Below are positions 1 to 8,433 of a DNA stretch of 37,172 nt, in pieces. The notes under the pieces were generated by a model. The model was given only the letters and a program-made list of their open reading frames with translations. It was not told the DNA's origin and did not search any database. Source of the stretch: Vibrio sp. Hep-1b-8. Lineage in GTDB: Bacteria; Pseudomonadota; Gammaproteobacteria; Enterobacterales; Vibrionaceae. Position 1 is the stretch's first letter. Each line of letters starts with the position of its first letter. The position numbers were made by a program, and so were the translations under genes. The stretch is from NCBI RefSeq assembly GCF_006124995.1, contig NZ_QEWN01000018.1, positions 1 to 37,172 on the forward strand, given 5' to 3'.

Positions 1-1709
1 ATGTGCTAGAAGCCTGGCTCGTGAGCGAAAATCGACTTGTGTACCTGCGAGCGGATTTTGTCGAGCGTGCCAAAAACAACTGGAAACAAAATACCGTTAA
101 TGCCGAAGTCACTCGAGCCTTAGAAGCGAGGGACTGGCAAGGGCTAAAGCAAGCCTTTATCCAAGACATTAAAAAAGGCATTCGCAATGATATCGAGACC
201 GGTAAGCTAGAGGCTGTCTTTGACAACTGGAAAGCGGACGGTTGGAAAGCCCATGAATGGAAAGCGACTCAAAAGCTGCATGATGACAATGGCGAAGTTC
301 TTTTTGCCAGCTCTCAAGAGGCGCAACTACTGCGCTTTGCGGCCCAAGCCAGCGTCAAAAGTACGATTGAACCATCCGAAGGCAAAATAGATATTGGCAT
401 TGGTGCGGAGGCCAGTTTCGCTCTGGCTGAAGGTGCGGTTGGGCTTCACCGTTACTTCCCCTATGAAGGTGGCTATACCCTAGAGCTTAGCTATCTTGAT
501 GCCAACAAACAGCCTGCCGTTTATCCTTTTGGTCACTTTAGAGCCAAAGTTAGCTTAATGCTCAGCTGTTTTGTTGGTGCGATGACCAGCGGGCGCTTAG
601 AACTCACTAATCAAGCCAACAACAATCCCGGTCACCAAATACTGCTCTCTCCAAGCGTTAGTATGGGTACCAATGCTTCTGGTGGTGTCGGCGTGAAAGG
701 CGATATTTTTGGTGGTGCTCAAGTTGGAGGTCAGGTTGAAGGGGGGCTGGAATGGAAAGCGCCGCAAGATACCAAACTGGATAAGGTGTTTGACTTCGCC
801 ACCCTCGCCAAAGTGGGTGCCAACGGTAATGTGGCTATTGGCGCCGGAGCGGGTTGGGATTTTCAATTGGCGCTCGATGATGGGAAATTCATCTTTAATT
901 GTTCAGGGCGCTTAGTGTTTGGCCCTGGCGCCAGCGGTGGCTTTGGTACTGCGATTGATTTTGAGCAGCTATGGCAACTCGCGGTTATCCTTTTTAAAGG
1001 CTTAAAAGCAACCGATTATCGCGTACTGGATAATCTTCATGAGGAAGTATATCGACACTTTATGCGCTCGAGCTATATCGCTTTTGCTAGCGATATGATT
1101 GCTAATCCACAAGAAGCGCTTAAACAGGCGGTGATGAACAGCAGTCAGTCAATCAATACTTGGTGGGATGAAAGGTTAGAAAATTGGAAGAGTGAATCTG
1201 AAAAGAAAAAGGAAGCCCTTCGCCTTACCAGGCGTATTGTCAAGAACTACAGCGATGTGACTGGCGAAGTACCGTTTGAAGAATTGCTGCCAGAAACCGT
1301 CGGCATTATGCTTAATACTTTAGTGACAACGTTTTATCTGTCATGGGAAGAGAAACAAGAGACGGCGATCTATATATTATTGCTTGGTGGGGTTAAAACG
1401 TGGCGACGTTTTGAAGAGGTGCTCACACGTATGAATGCCACAGGTGAAAAACCGCTGGGTGGTAAACAAGCAGAGGACAAAGCGTTGTTTGACAATTTAG
1501 CGCGCATTAATGCGATTTTAGATGGCGAACAACAGACAAGTTTTAACAACTGGGTGTTAAAACTGGCGCAAGTGAAGGAAATCAACGAGAGCAACTTTGC
1601 TCAAATGCGCCCGTTTGCGCCGCGCTCTGGCTGGAGTTGGAGGCAGAAGAGGGAGAGGGTCGAACGGCAAATCGCGCGCTTAAATAAAAACAACGGGTAC
1701 TATATTTAA
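1..1709 (+). CDS. C-terminal part of a large Gly-rich protein, possibly T6SS-associated (5' partial)
   Basis: The reading frame is open to the left window edge, so the real start lies outside; about 568 residues are visible. I do not recognise a catalytic motif. The first ~120 residues are charged and helical, rich in Trp and Lys (several WKA/DNWKADGWKA-like stretches). A middle part (about 120–320) is rich in Gly, Ala and Ser with alternating small and hydrophobic residues (GVGVKGDIFGGAQVGGQVEGG), suggesting a beta or membrane-interacting region. The tail (about 330–568) is again charged and helical. This composition resembles large Vibrio proteins encoded beside VgrG/PAAR genes, for instance the BTH_I2691-type T6SS effector group, but this is inference from style, not a motif match. 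A hairpin follows the stop, and the next gene is convergent. Confidence 0.45.
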   Translation, partial: VLEAWLVSENRLVYLRADFVERAKNNWKQNTVNAEVTRALEARDWQGLKQAFIQDIKKGIRNDIETGKLEAVFDNWKADGWKAHEWKATQKLHDDNGEVLFASSQEAQLLRFAAQASVKSTIEPSEGKIDIGIGAEASFALAEGAVGLHRYFPYEGGYTLELSYLDANKQPAVYPFGHFRAKVSLMLSCFVGAMTSGRLELTNQANNNPGHQILLSPSVSMGTNASGGVGVKGDIFGGAQVGGQVEGGLEWKAPQDTKLDKVFDFATLAKVGANGNVAIGAGAGWDFQLALDDGKFIFNCSGRLVFGPGASGGFGTAIDFEQLWQLAVILFKGLKATDYRVLDNLHEEVYRHFMRSSYIAFASDMIANPQEALKQAVMNSSQSINTWWDERLENWKSESEKKKEALRLTRRIVKNYSDVTGEVPFEELLPETVGIMLNTLVTTFYLSWEEKQETAIYILLLGGVKTWRRFEEVLTRMNATGEKPLGGKQAEDKALFDNLARINAILDGEQQTSFNNWVLKLAQVKEINESNFAQMRPFAPRSGWSWRQKRERVERQIARLNKNNGYYI

Positions 1710-1716
1710 CCATAGC

Positions 1717-1740
1717 GACCGCCGTAAGGCGGTCATTTTC
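1717..1740 (+). terminator. Rho-independent-like terminator after the first gene
   Basis: GACCGCC, a 4-nt loop GTAA, then GGCGGTC followed by ATTTTC, starting 8 nt after the stop codon. The next gene converges and ends at 1745, so the hairpin probably serves both transcripts. Confidence 0.7.
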
Positions 1741-1744
1741 AAGG

Positions 1745-2779
1745 CTAATAAGCTTTTTCTGCGCTTTGAACTGAGCAACGAAAACCTGCGCGAATAGCGG
1801 TATCACTGACCTCCAGCTCTCGGTATGTACGACCAACATTGACCATCCCCCCCCAGCCTCGCATAACTTTATACTCGCCCGTTGCAGGTCCCTGAGGATC
1901 AAGTTTTGGTGACACTTTATAATAATCTTTAGCGTACCAATCATTGACCCACTCTGCTGCATTGTAAGTCATATCATAAATACCGAGGGGGTTGGGCGCA
2001 AACATACCAACAGGGTTTAAGTCCGTATCAACATTAACGGTTTTTTCGGTAAACTCTTCATAACCACCTAATTCTGGATTATGGAAACCCCTTCCCCTAA
2101 ATTGAATAAAGCCATTGTTGGTTGCGTAGTAAAGTTTTTGACCACGGCTGCGTGCCGCATATTCCCACTGCGCTTCGGTAGGCAGGTCCACTGGTACAGC
2201 GGTCAATTGCCCCAGCCACTGACAATAGTTTTTTGCATCTTGCCAATTTACTTTTCTAGCGGGTTTGCCTTCGTAATACTCTTTTCTTGATTCAAAATCT
2301 TTAGCATCCCGTTTGAGATATTGACCATCGATTATCCTCTGCTCAAATGGTCGATTAAACGCTTGTAAGTAAACATCATAATCCAGCAACTCCGCTTCAT
2401 ACTTTGACAACGAATAACTGCTTAGAGTGACTTCATGCTGAATATCCGCCCCGTGATCAACGATCGAGACCTGACTGTAACAGCTTGCTTCCGGCGTCCA
2501 GACTGGGCGATTAAGATCGTCGTTCATGCAGGGCATACGAAAGTCGCCCATAATAAAACTGCCACCTTCGACAAACACCATATTTTCAATCGACTTTACC
2601 GCGACCTCAGCAATATTTTGTTTTAGTTCGCTGTCTGCATCTGGATAGTGTTTGTTGACATTACTAATAATGGTGTTGAGCTGCTGTTGAGAAAGCACGT
2701 TGCTGGAAATGTCAATATCGCTATTGCATGCCGCCATTAAAGGAATCGCCCCGAGAAGACCTAGCCATTTATAATTCAT
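1745..2779 (-). CDS. FGE-like / SUMF1-fold lipoprotein
   Basis: The protein belongs to the formylglycine-generating-enzyme-like (SUMF1) fold. Visible marks are FVEGGSFIMGDF, VNWQDAKNYCQWLG, LPTEAQWEYAARS, a YDMTYNAAEWVNDWY segment and a terminal AGFRC. It begins with a short basic and hydrophobic signal sequence ending in a lipobox (LMAAC), so it is probably a lipoprotein facing the periplasm. The ATG at 2779 (344 aa) is preferred over an upstream TTG at 2785 because GAGGAT lies at good spacing before it. The segment before GFRC, where true FGEs carry two active-site cysteines, has none, so sulfatase-activating catalysis is unlikely. SUMF1-fold proteins such as TagR are known accessory factors of some type VI secretion systems. 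With the preceding gene this hints at such a role, but that is inference. Confidence 0.8.
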   Translation of the reverse strand: MNYKWLGLLGAIPLMAACNSDIDISSNVLSQQQLNTIISNVNKHYPDADSELKQNIAEVAVKSIENMVFVEGGSFIMGDFRMPCMNDDLNRPVWTPEASCYSQVSIVDHGADIQHEVTLSSYSLSKYEAELLDYDVYLQAFNRPFEQRIIDGQYLKRDAKDFESRKEYYEGKPARKVNWQDAKNYCQWLGQLTAVPVDLPTEAQWEYAARSRGQKLYYATNNGFIQFRGRGFHNPELGGYEEFTEKTVNVDTDLNPVGMFAPNPLGIYDMTYNAAEWVNDWYAKDYYKVSPKLDPQGPATGEYKVMRGWGGMVNVGRTYRELEVSDTAIRAGFRCSVQSAEKAY

Positions 2780-3010
2780 TGTCAATCCTCATTATTTAGC
2801 TGTTTATTTTAAGCGGCTAAGCAGGTGACATGAAGTTAATGACTCGGAAATAATGTGATTTTCCTTCCTTTTCTTAATGATGCACATCCCAGTTAATAAT
2901 TAATCAATCTATCAAGTAATTATCATTAATGACCTAGTTAAAGATTATTTTAATACTTTAAAGAGTACGGCATTTCAGCCTCGTCATTTTCCCTCGGTAG
3001 TTAACGTAGT

Positions 3011-3056
3011 GACAAAGTCGCTTGGTAATTAAGGTACGACAGAATCGCTTGGTGAT
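3011..3056. repeat. Two imperfect 19-bp direct repeats, 27 bp apart
   Basis: GACAAAGTCGCTTGGTAAT at 3011–3029 and GACAGAATCGCTTGGTGAT at 3038–3056 match at 16 of 19 positions. They lie between the FGE-like gene and the end of the defence operon, at the presumed left edge of the island. They could be recombinase arm sites, operators or a duplication scar. Confidence 0.6.
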
Positions 3057-3061
3057 CACAT

Positions 3062-3084
3062 GAGCTAGCCTCACCAGCTAGCTC
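3062..3084. repeat. Inverted repeat, 8-bp arms
   Basis: GAGCTAGC, a 7-nt spacer, then GCTAGCTC. There is no T-run on either side, so it is not a typical terminator. It sits 5 bp after the paired direct repeats. Confidence 0.55.
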
Positions 3085-3207
3085 GAAGCTGGACATTTAT
3101 TGGTTAGAGCAAATATTCAACGCTAGTATACCTTACCCTGAAAACCACACCATAAAAAAACACTAAAAATGAATAGATACTCAACATCTGAGCACGCTCA
3201 ATTTCAT

Positions 3208-3381
3208 CTAATCATCCACAACTTCAATCGTTACATGCTGCGCACCAAGGTATGTTCCTTCATCTACTTCATAGCGCAAGGTTTCATCGCAATGTGGGCA
3301 ATCAAAGACTTCGTTTGGTTCGATGCATTCATCTTCTAGCCAGTCCCAGCCAATATGCTTTTCACAAGTTGGGCATCTCAT
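3208..3381 (-). CDS. Small zinc-ribbon protein, last gene of the defence operon
   Basis: A 57-residue protein starts MRCPTCEKHIGWDWLEDE and has a second CPHC motif near residue 28. The two CPxC knuckles about 22 residues apart make a typical zinc ribbon. The rest is very acidic and ends in EVVDD. The start has AGGAT a few bases upstream, and the gene begins 11 nt after the YgjP-type peptidase stop, so co-translation is likely. I do not know a function. A zinc ribbon in this position could bind nucleic acid or a partner of the restriction system, but nothing in the sequence proves it. The reading frame, ribosome binding site and Cys pattern make it a real gene with good likelihood. Confidence 0.75.
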   Translation of the reverse strand: MRCPTCEKHIGWDWLEDECIEPNEVFDCPHCDETLRYEVDEGTYLGAQHVTIEVVDD

Positions 3382-3392
3382 TTCAGCAATCC

Positions 3393-4169
3393 TTATTCAT
3401 TCAAATACAACTCAGCAATCCCATCTAAACGGGCTTTTACTTCTTTCCAATTAGGCATCACGCTAGTTAGTAAGCGCCAAAACTTGTCACTGTGGTTATG
3501 CTCGGCAATGTGGCAAAGCTCATGCAGAATTACGTAATCAATACATTCTTTAGGCGCTTTGATTAGGTGAGGGTTGAGCATAAGGTTCCCTTTGGCTGAG
3601 CAGCTTCCCCATTGCTTTGTCATAGGCAGCACACGAAAACTAGGAATGCCTTTTACCCATGTCGCTTGAGGTAGTAACTCAGATAGGCGCTCATGGAAAA
3701 TACGTTCAGCGCGAACCTTGTACCAGTTGCGTACCAAAGCTTTAACCATGGCAGTTTTGTCATCGTTGAACCTCGTCAAGGTGACAAGTAACTTACCGCG
3801 AGTCATTTTTACCGTTGGCAAGGCATCTGCATCTTCAACTACCTTTAGTACATAACGACGACCAAGATAGAACTGCATCTCACCGCTGACGTAATGTTTA
3901 GGTTGCACATACTCCAAATGACCTCGAAACTCTTTCAGGGCATCATAAATCCACTTGGCACGCTTCATTACCGCTTGGTGAATGTCCTCAAGCTCAGCGT
4001 CTTCTGGGGTACTAACCGTGACATCACAGTTGGGTTGCACCTTGATGGTAATACTTCGCTTCTTTCCTTGTTTGATAGGCTTACGTAGCACCTCATAGCT
4101 CACAGCCTCATCTCCATAGATGAAGCTGTATTCCTCTTTGTTACGTTCGTCAGAAACCGTTGATGCCAT
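3393..4169 (-). CDS. YgjP-type (DUF45, M48-like) zinc metallopeptidase
   Basis: The 258-residue protein has the zinc-binding motif HELCH at residues 216–220, followed by AEHNHSDKFW, where a downstream His (about 226) is the likely third ligand. WGSCS at 187–191 and the PNWKEVKARLD ending are hallmarks of the YgjP/DUF45 family. No signal peptide is seen, so it should act in the cytoplasm. Its start ATG shares one base with the hsdR stop (TAATG), a sign of translational coupling. Genes of this family are often found next to type I restriction genes; the substrate is unknown. A role in processing or turnover of the restriction complex is only a guess. Confidence 0.9.
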   Translation of the reverse strand: MASTVSDERNKEEYSFIYGDEAVSYEVLRKPIKQGKKRSITIKVQPNCDVTVSTPEDAELEDIHQAVMKRAKWIYDALKEFRGHLEYVQPKHYVSGEMQFYLGRRYVLKVVEDADALPTVKMTRGKLLVTLTRFNDDKTAMVKALVRNWYKVRAERIFHERLSELLPQATWVKGIPSFRVLPMTKQWGSCSAKGNLMLNPHLIKAPKECIDYVILHELCHIAEHNHSDKFWRLLTSVMPNWKEVKARLDGIAELYLNE

Positions 4170-7100
4170 TAATGGTGACCAGCTAAACCTAAGCGAGTGA
4201 TTTGCACCACTTCTTCGGCAATGACTTGCGCTTTATCGACCCCTAAATCGGCAAACAGTAACGGAAGCACCTCTAGATTGATCTGGTTTTCAATCTCTGA
4301 TGGATTGATTGAAAACTCTGCTACCGCTTTGCGCACTTTCTCGTCAATCTCTACTGCATAGTTGAAGCATTGATCCTCAGTAAGACCTTGACCTTCACAA
4401 CCATGCTTTAAGAACAGTCCAAAGTAAGCTTGTACATGACGCTTAATTTTGGGGTCTAGCTCTGCGAAGCGATCGGTTGGTAACCCCTCGACTTTGCGTT
4501 CTTTCACTTGCTGTTCAAAATCAGCAAATAGGAGATATTGCTTAACAGGCGCATCGAACATCTCTTTGGCTTGCTGAATTGCTTGTTTAAGCAGTTTCGA
4601 GAAATACTCTTGTGCATAAGGGTCGTCGGCAAGGTCTTGCTCAATCATCTTAGTGACACGACCAGTGATCGCATCTTTCTTATTGCGAGCCTCATCGTCA
4701 CTTAGCTCTTCTGGTTTTATATCCTTACCCATGTTGCCAACTAGATAAGCGCCTTTAGACTCTTGGATCTCAACGCCACCGATGTGCTTGTCTAACATAG
4801 TGCGAATACTTTCAGCGTACTCATCGTAATCAATGGTCTCTTCTGCTTGCTCACGGACAACTTTACGCAGTGATGTCATGCTTTTTAGCGTGTCTTTATA
4901 AATTTGGCGCTTATCATCAAAGCTCTTGTCTTCAAAATAGGTAGCTGATTGCAACGCGACTTTTAAACAATTAGCAAACGCAGTGAGTGTGCTATAAAAA
5001 TCTTGCCGTTTCTTTAGGTTTAAGTCCGTTGGCTGACCATCTACATATTCTATGTTCGGCGCAAATACCCGTGCCATTGCGTGCGGATCTTGGGTGTTTT
5101 TTACATTAATAAAAAATGCCCAGAGTTCACTGTATAAGCCAGGCAGTTTTTTATATTCCGTGTCCATGCGGCTGTATAAGCCTTTAAGATCGTCAATATC
5201 AAATCCACCTTGGGTACGCTCTGCCAAGTCTTGGTAGTCAGCAATGGTGGCATCTAGTTCTTTTAAGATGCCTCGGTAGTCGATGAGGTAACCAAACTCT
5301 TTCTTTTGATGTAGACGATTCACACGAGCAATGGCTTGGATAAGGTTGTGCTGTTTAAGCGGCTTATCGATGTAAAGCACGGTGTTCTTTGGTTCATCAA
5401 AGCCCGTTAAAAGCTTATCGACCACGATCATCAAGTCAGGGCCATCATCTTTACCAAACTCTTCAATGATATGCTTGGTGTAAGCTTTCTCATCTTGGCC
5501 AAAATCTGAGTCCAGTACGTTCTCTTTCCACCAATTCTGTACCACATCTTTGCTTTCTCCATCGACTGTATCGTGCCCCTCACGGGTATCTGGTGGTGAC
5601 ATGGCAACAACCGAGGTCACTTTACCAATTTGGTCGAGAAGCTTCTTATATTGGATAGCAGAGGATTTTGAATCACAAGCAAGCTGACCTTTTAAACCTT
5701 GGCGCTTAAAGTTTTGGAAATGGTCTGAAATATCATGAGCGATAAGCTCGATACGCCCCTCGGTTTGATAGATTTGACCTTTTTGAGCAAATTTCTTCTT
5801 CAAATCGGTACGCTGTTTTTCAGTGAGCTTATCGGTGATGCGATCAAACCAAGCATCGAGTGCTTTGTCATTGGTACATAACTCGGGGACTCGCTCTTCA
5901 TACAGCAGTGGGGTAACCGTTTTATCTTCAACCGCCTGTTGCATGGTGTACGAGTGGATGATTTTACCGAATTTGTTTTCGGTCTTATCGTCTTGCAGCA
6001 AAGGTGTACCCGTAAAACCAATATAGGCGGCTTTTGGCAGGGCTTGTTGCATACGAATGTTGTTTTCACCGTTTTGGCTGCGATGACCTTCATCAACCAG
6101 CACTATCATGTCAGGGCTGTCGTTGTAGCACTCATCAAGCTCTATTGCTGTGCCAAACTTGTTGATGATGGAGAAGATAATACGCTCATTGCCTTTACCA
6201 ATTTGCTCAGCAAGGCGTTTACCCGTCGTAGCCATTGCCGTTTTACGATCTTTTTCAGACAAGGCTCCGCCAGAAGCGAAGGTACGCGCTAGCTGATCTT
6301 CCAAATCCACACGGTCAGTCACGACCACTACACGACACTTGGCGAGTTCTTTAATCCAAATCAGTGCCTTGGACAAGAACACCATGGTGAACGATTTACC
6401 AGAACCTGTGGTATGCCATATAACACCACCATTACGAGCGCCTTTCTCATCGAAAGAAGTAACACGTTCAATCAGAGCTTTAATGCCAAACACCTGCTGA
6501 TAACGCGCCACGATTTTGCCCGCTTTTTTATCAAACAAGGTGAAAAGCTGAGTCATTTCCAGTAAGCGGTTGTGACGAAGCAGCGACACCAACAAACGGT
6601 CTTGGTCTGTCACCACTAAATCACCGCCAGCAATCAGCGATAGGTATTCATCACGTACTTTGCCTGGGCGATGCGCAAACAGTTTATCGAGCTGCTCTAG
6701 CGTAAGCGGAGTGTTTTTGAGGCGTGCAAAGGTGGCATCAGTGATCTGTTCTTCTTTCCACTTTGCCCAGAATTTACTTGGTGTGCCACATGTACCGTAT
6801 AAACCTTCATGTCCATTGACCGACATCAGCAATTGGCTATAGGCAAACAGGTGTGGGATCTCATCGACTTTTTGGTTGCGGATGTTTTGCGAGATACCCT
6901 CGGCAACCGTCGGCTTGCCCTCATGCGAGGAGTCAGGACGCTTGGCTTCAATCACCACCCAAGGCAGGCCATTCACAAAGCAGACAATATCGGGAATGCG
7001 TTTACCCGTGCCATGCGCATTTTCGACCTCAAGCTCTTCAGTAAAATGGAACTGGTTGTTTTCTGGGTTTTGCCAATCAATGATATCAATCGTTGGGTTG

Positions 7101-7447
7101 GCTTTTTTACCCTCCACAAATTCGGTCACGCTTATGCCGTAGGTGAGGGCGTTATACAGCTTTTCATTCGCCGCTTTTAGACCTTCGTTCATGGCAGGGT
7201 TGGCAAGCTCATGGACGATTTTATCCATCGCAGCCTCTGATAGCTGGCGATCTTTACCCATAAACGAGAAGGTTTTGTGTTTCAGTACATCACGCAGTAC
7301 ATCAGGCAAAATGACCGTAGAGAGATTGCCACGTTTCACTACACACTCGCTTGGTGGAATGAACTGATAACCAAGGTTAGTGAGCAAGGTTAACGCTGGA
7401 ATTTTCGCGCTTTGTTCTTCTCGGAAGTTGGGTAAATTGCCTGACAT
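4169..7447 (-). CDS. hsdR: Type I restriction enzyme, R (endonuclease/translocase) subunit
   Basis: The 1092-residue HsdR cuts unmethylated DNA after ATP-driven translocation, in complex with HsdM and HsdS. The N-terminal nuclease domain shows the PD-(D/E)xK core, with D153 in RIPDIV and E167-x-K169 in VVIEAKRP, and a downstream Gln-rich SQNIRNQ segment. The motor has Walker A TTGSGKS (346–352), a DEAD-like box DEGH (452–455) and motif III TGTP (479–482). A later RVNR segment is typical of helicase motif VI. The C-terminal part is helical and probably binds the methylase core. Length is normal and no frameshift is seen, so the nuclease looks intact. AGGGA precedes the ATG at good distance. 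A 50-nt gap separates it from the DUF6933-type gene upstream. Confidence 0.97.
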   Translation of the reverse strand: MSGNLPNFREEQSAKIPALTLLTNLGYQFIPPSECVVKRGNLSTVILPDVLRDVLKHKTFSFMGKDRQLSEAAMDKIVHELANPAMNEGLKAANEKLYNALTYGISVTEFVEGKKANPTIDIIDWQNPENNQFHFTEELEVENAHGTGKRIPDIVCFVNGLPWVVIEAKRPDSSHEGKPTVAEGISQNIRNQKVDEIPHLFAYSQLLMSVNGHEGLYGTCGTPSKFWAKWKEEQITDATFARLKNTPLTLEQLDKLFAHRPGKVRDEYLSLIAGGDLVVTDQDRLLVSLLRHNRLLEMTQLFTLFDKKAGKIVARYQQVFGIKALIERVTSFDEKGARNGGVIWHTTGSGKSFTMVFLSKALIWIKELAKCRVVVVTDRVDLEDQLARTFASGGALSEKDRKTAMATTGKRLAEQIGKGNERIIFSIINKFGTAIELDECYNDSPDMIVLVDEGHRSQNGENNIRMQQALPKAAYIGFTGTPLLQDDKTENKFGKIIHSYTMQQAVEDKTVTPLLYEERVPELCTNDKALDAWFDRITDKLTEKQRTDLKKKFAQKGQIYQTEGRIELIAHDISDHFQNFKRQGLKGQLACDSKSSAIQYKKLLDQIGKVTSVVAMSPPDTREGHDTVDGESKDVVQNWWKENVLDSDFGQDEKAYTKHIIEEFGKDDGPDLMIVVDKLLTGFDEPKNTVLYIDKPLKQHNLIQAIARVNRLHQKKEFGYLIDYRGILKELDATIADYQDLAERTQGGFDIDDLKGLYSRMDTEYKKLPGLYSELWAFFINVKNTQDPHAMARVFAPNIEYVDGQPTDLNLKKRQDFYSTLTAFANCLKVALQSATYFEDKSFDDKRQIYKDTLKSMTSLRKVVREQAEETIDYDEYAESIRTMLDKHIGGVEIQESKGAYLVGNMGKDIKPEELSDDEARNKKDAITGRVTKMIEQDLADDPYAQEYFSKLLKQAIQQAKEMFDAPVKQYLLFADFEQQVKERKVEGLPTDRFAELDPKIKRHVQAYFGLFLKHGCEGQGLTEDQCFNYAVEIDEKVRKAVAEFSINPSEIENQINLEVLPLLFADLGVDKAQVIAEEVVQITRLGLAGHH

Positions 7448-7497
7448 TGTCGTCCCTTATTGTCGATTCGTTTTTGTTTTTATTGTGGGTTTTACTT

Positions 7498-8355
7498 TTA
7501 ATGTAGTTTGCGTTTTTTGGCCTGATTGAAGTCGATGACGTTATCGGGTGTCTCTTCGTTGAACGAGTCAGGGGCAATCTCTTGATAATACTCATGGATT
7601 GCTTGGTTGAGTTCGGCATTCATCCCATCAAAATAGTTGGCGTCGGGAATCCCACGCTTAACCATTTCGGCGTGCATCATCTGTCGGCGTAGAGAAGCAA
7701 ATAACTGGCGGATGAGCTTGTCCTCGTTGTCGCCCAATTCGCTGTAGGTCTGCATCCAATCAATGAACATTTCTTCGTCAGGGTGAAAGTGGTCTTTCTT
7801 TTGTTTGGTCGAGCGAATCATACTGTTGATCCACTCATCAAAGCTGGCGCACTCTTCGTGGCCGTCAGGGAGAGAACCAACTTGGTAAACTCGATTTTCA
7901 AATTGCCAAGCGACATCGTTAATGTGGCTTTGTACACTGCGGTCACCGCGTTGACAGAAGAAAGGTTTAGGATGAAGTTTGATGAACTCATTGAACATCT
8001 CTTCGAAGCTCTCTTCATCGCACATTTCGAACTCTTCACCAAAGAACTGCATGTTATTAAACAGCCGTTCCAGCAGTTGGTTGGTGAATTCAAGCCAATC
8101 CCCTTTTTGAATGCCAACAAACACCATGGCATAGCGGGTTTCGACATGCATGGCAATCAGTACCTTTTTGCGTTGAACGTTTACCGCATGCACCAACCAA
8201 GCACTGATGGGTACTGTAGGGGTATTCAACACATTCACGGCTTCAGAACCACTGACAGAATCCGTCGGCGGCGCTTCTAATGGCGAGACTTTTTTGCCAT
8301 TGCGCTTTACGGTGAAAAAGTCGGCAGCGGCTTTGGTGCAGTTAAACACTAACAT
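7498..8355 (-). CDS. DUF6933-type protein inside the restriction operon
   Basis: The 285-residue protein begins MLVFNCTKAAADFFTV, a start typical of the DUF6933 group as I remember it. No enzyme motif is recognised. The middle has hydrophobic beta-like stretches (AWLVHAVNVQRKKVLIAMHVETRYAMVFVG), followed by an acidic helical part, an RGDRSVQSHINDVAWQFENRV segment and a basic end (NQAKKRKLH). No signal peptide or membrane segment is visible. It lies between hsdS and hsdR on the same strand, 78 nt after hsdS and 50 nt before hsdR. A perfect palindrome fills part of the upstream gap. Its place between the specificity and nuclease genes suggests a part in restriction or its control, but this is inference. 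Confidence 0.75.
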   Translation of the reverse strand: MLVFNCTKAAADFFTVKRNGKKVSPLEAPPTDSVSGSEAVNVLNTPTVPISAWLVHAVNVQRKKVLIAMHVETRYAMVFVGIQKGDWLEFTNQLLERLFNNMQFFGEEFEMCDEESFEEMFNEFIKLHPKPFFCQRGDRSVQSHINDVAWQFENRVYQVGSLPDGHEECASFDEWINSMIRSTKQKKDHFHPDEEMFIDWMQTYSELGDNEDKLIRQLFASLRRQMMHAEMVKRGIPDANYFDGMNAELNQAIHEYYQEIAPDSFNEETPDNVIDFNQAKKRKLH

Positions 8356-8388
8356 TGTTTAATACCTAGTTTTGATGACGGCAATAAA

Positions 8389-8409
8389 GTGTGACGCACT
8401 GCGTCACAC
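8389..8409 (-). promoter_or_regulatory. Perfect palindrome between hsdS and the DUF6933-type gene
   Basis: Arms GTGTGACGCA and TGCGTCACAC flank a single central base. As RNA it gives a 9-bp stem with a 3-nt loop. On the coding (minus) strand it is followed by TTTATTG. It may be an attenuating terminator, an RNA-processing site, or an operator for a dimeric protein. Confidence 0.65.
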
Positions 8410-8433
8410 ATTAGTTGAGAGTTAAGAGGTGCT

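Larger units (their letters stand above)
2786..3207. other. Gene-free stretch with paired repeats and an inverted repeat
   Basis: No credible reading frame is seen. The left part (2820–2990) is AT-rich. It is followed by two imperfect 19-bp direct repeats sharing TCGCTTGGT (3011–3029 and 3038–3056) and an inverted repeat (3062–3084). The part at 3130–3200, downstream of the defence operon, carries an A-run that reads as a T-run on the minus strand (around 3152–3158), a possible weak terminator without a strong stem. Confidence 0.6.

Noticed and set aside
3062..3084. Inverted repeat as terminator of the defence operon
   Set aside because: No T-run follows in either direction and it lies more than 120 bp from the last stop codon.
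7783..8280. 165-codon open frame opposite the DUF6933-type gene
   Set aside because: The minus-strand gene has better family signs, spacing and context; the opposite frame shows no motif or ribosome binding site.
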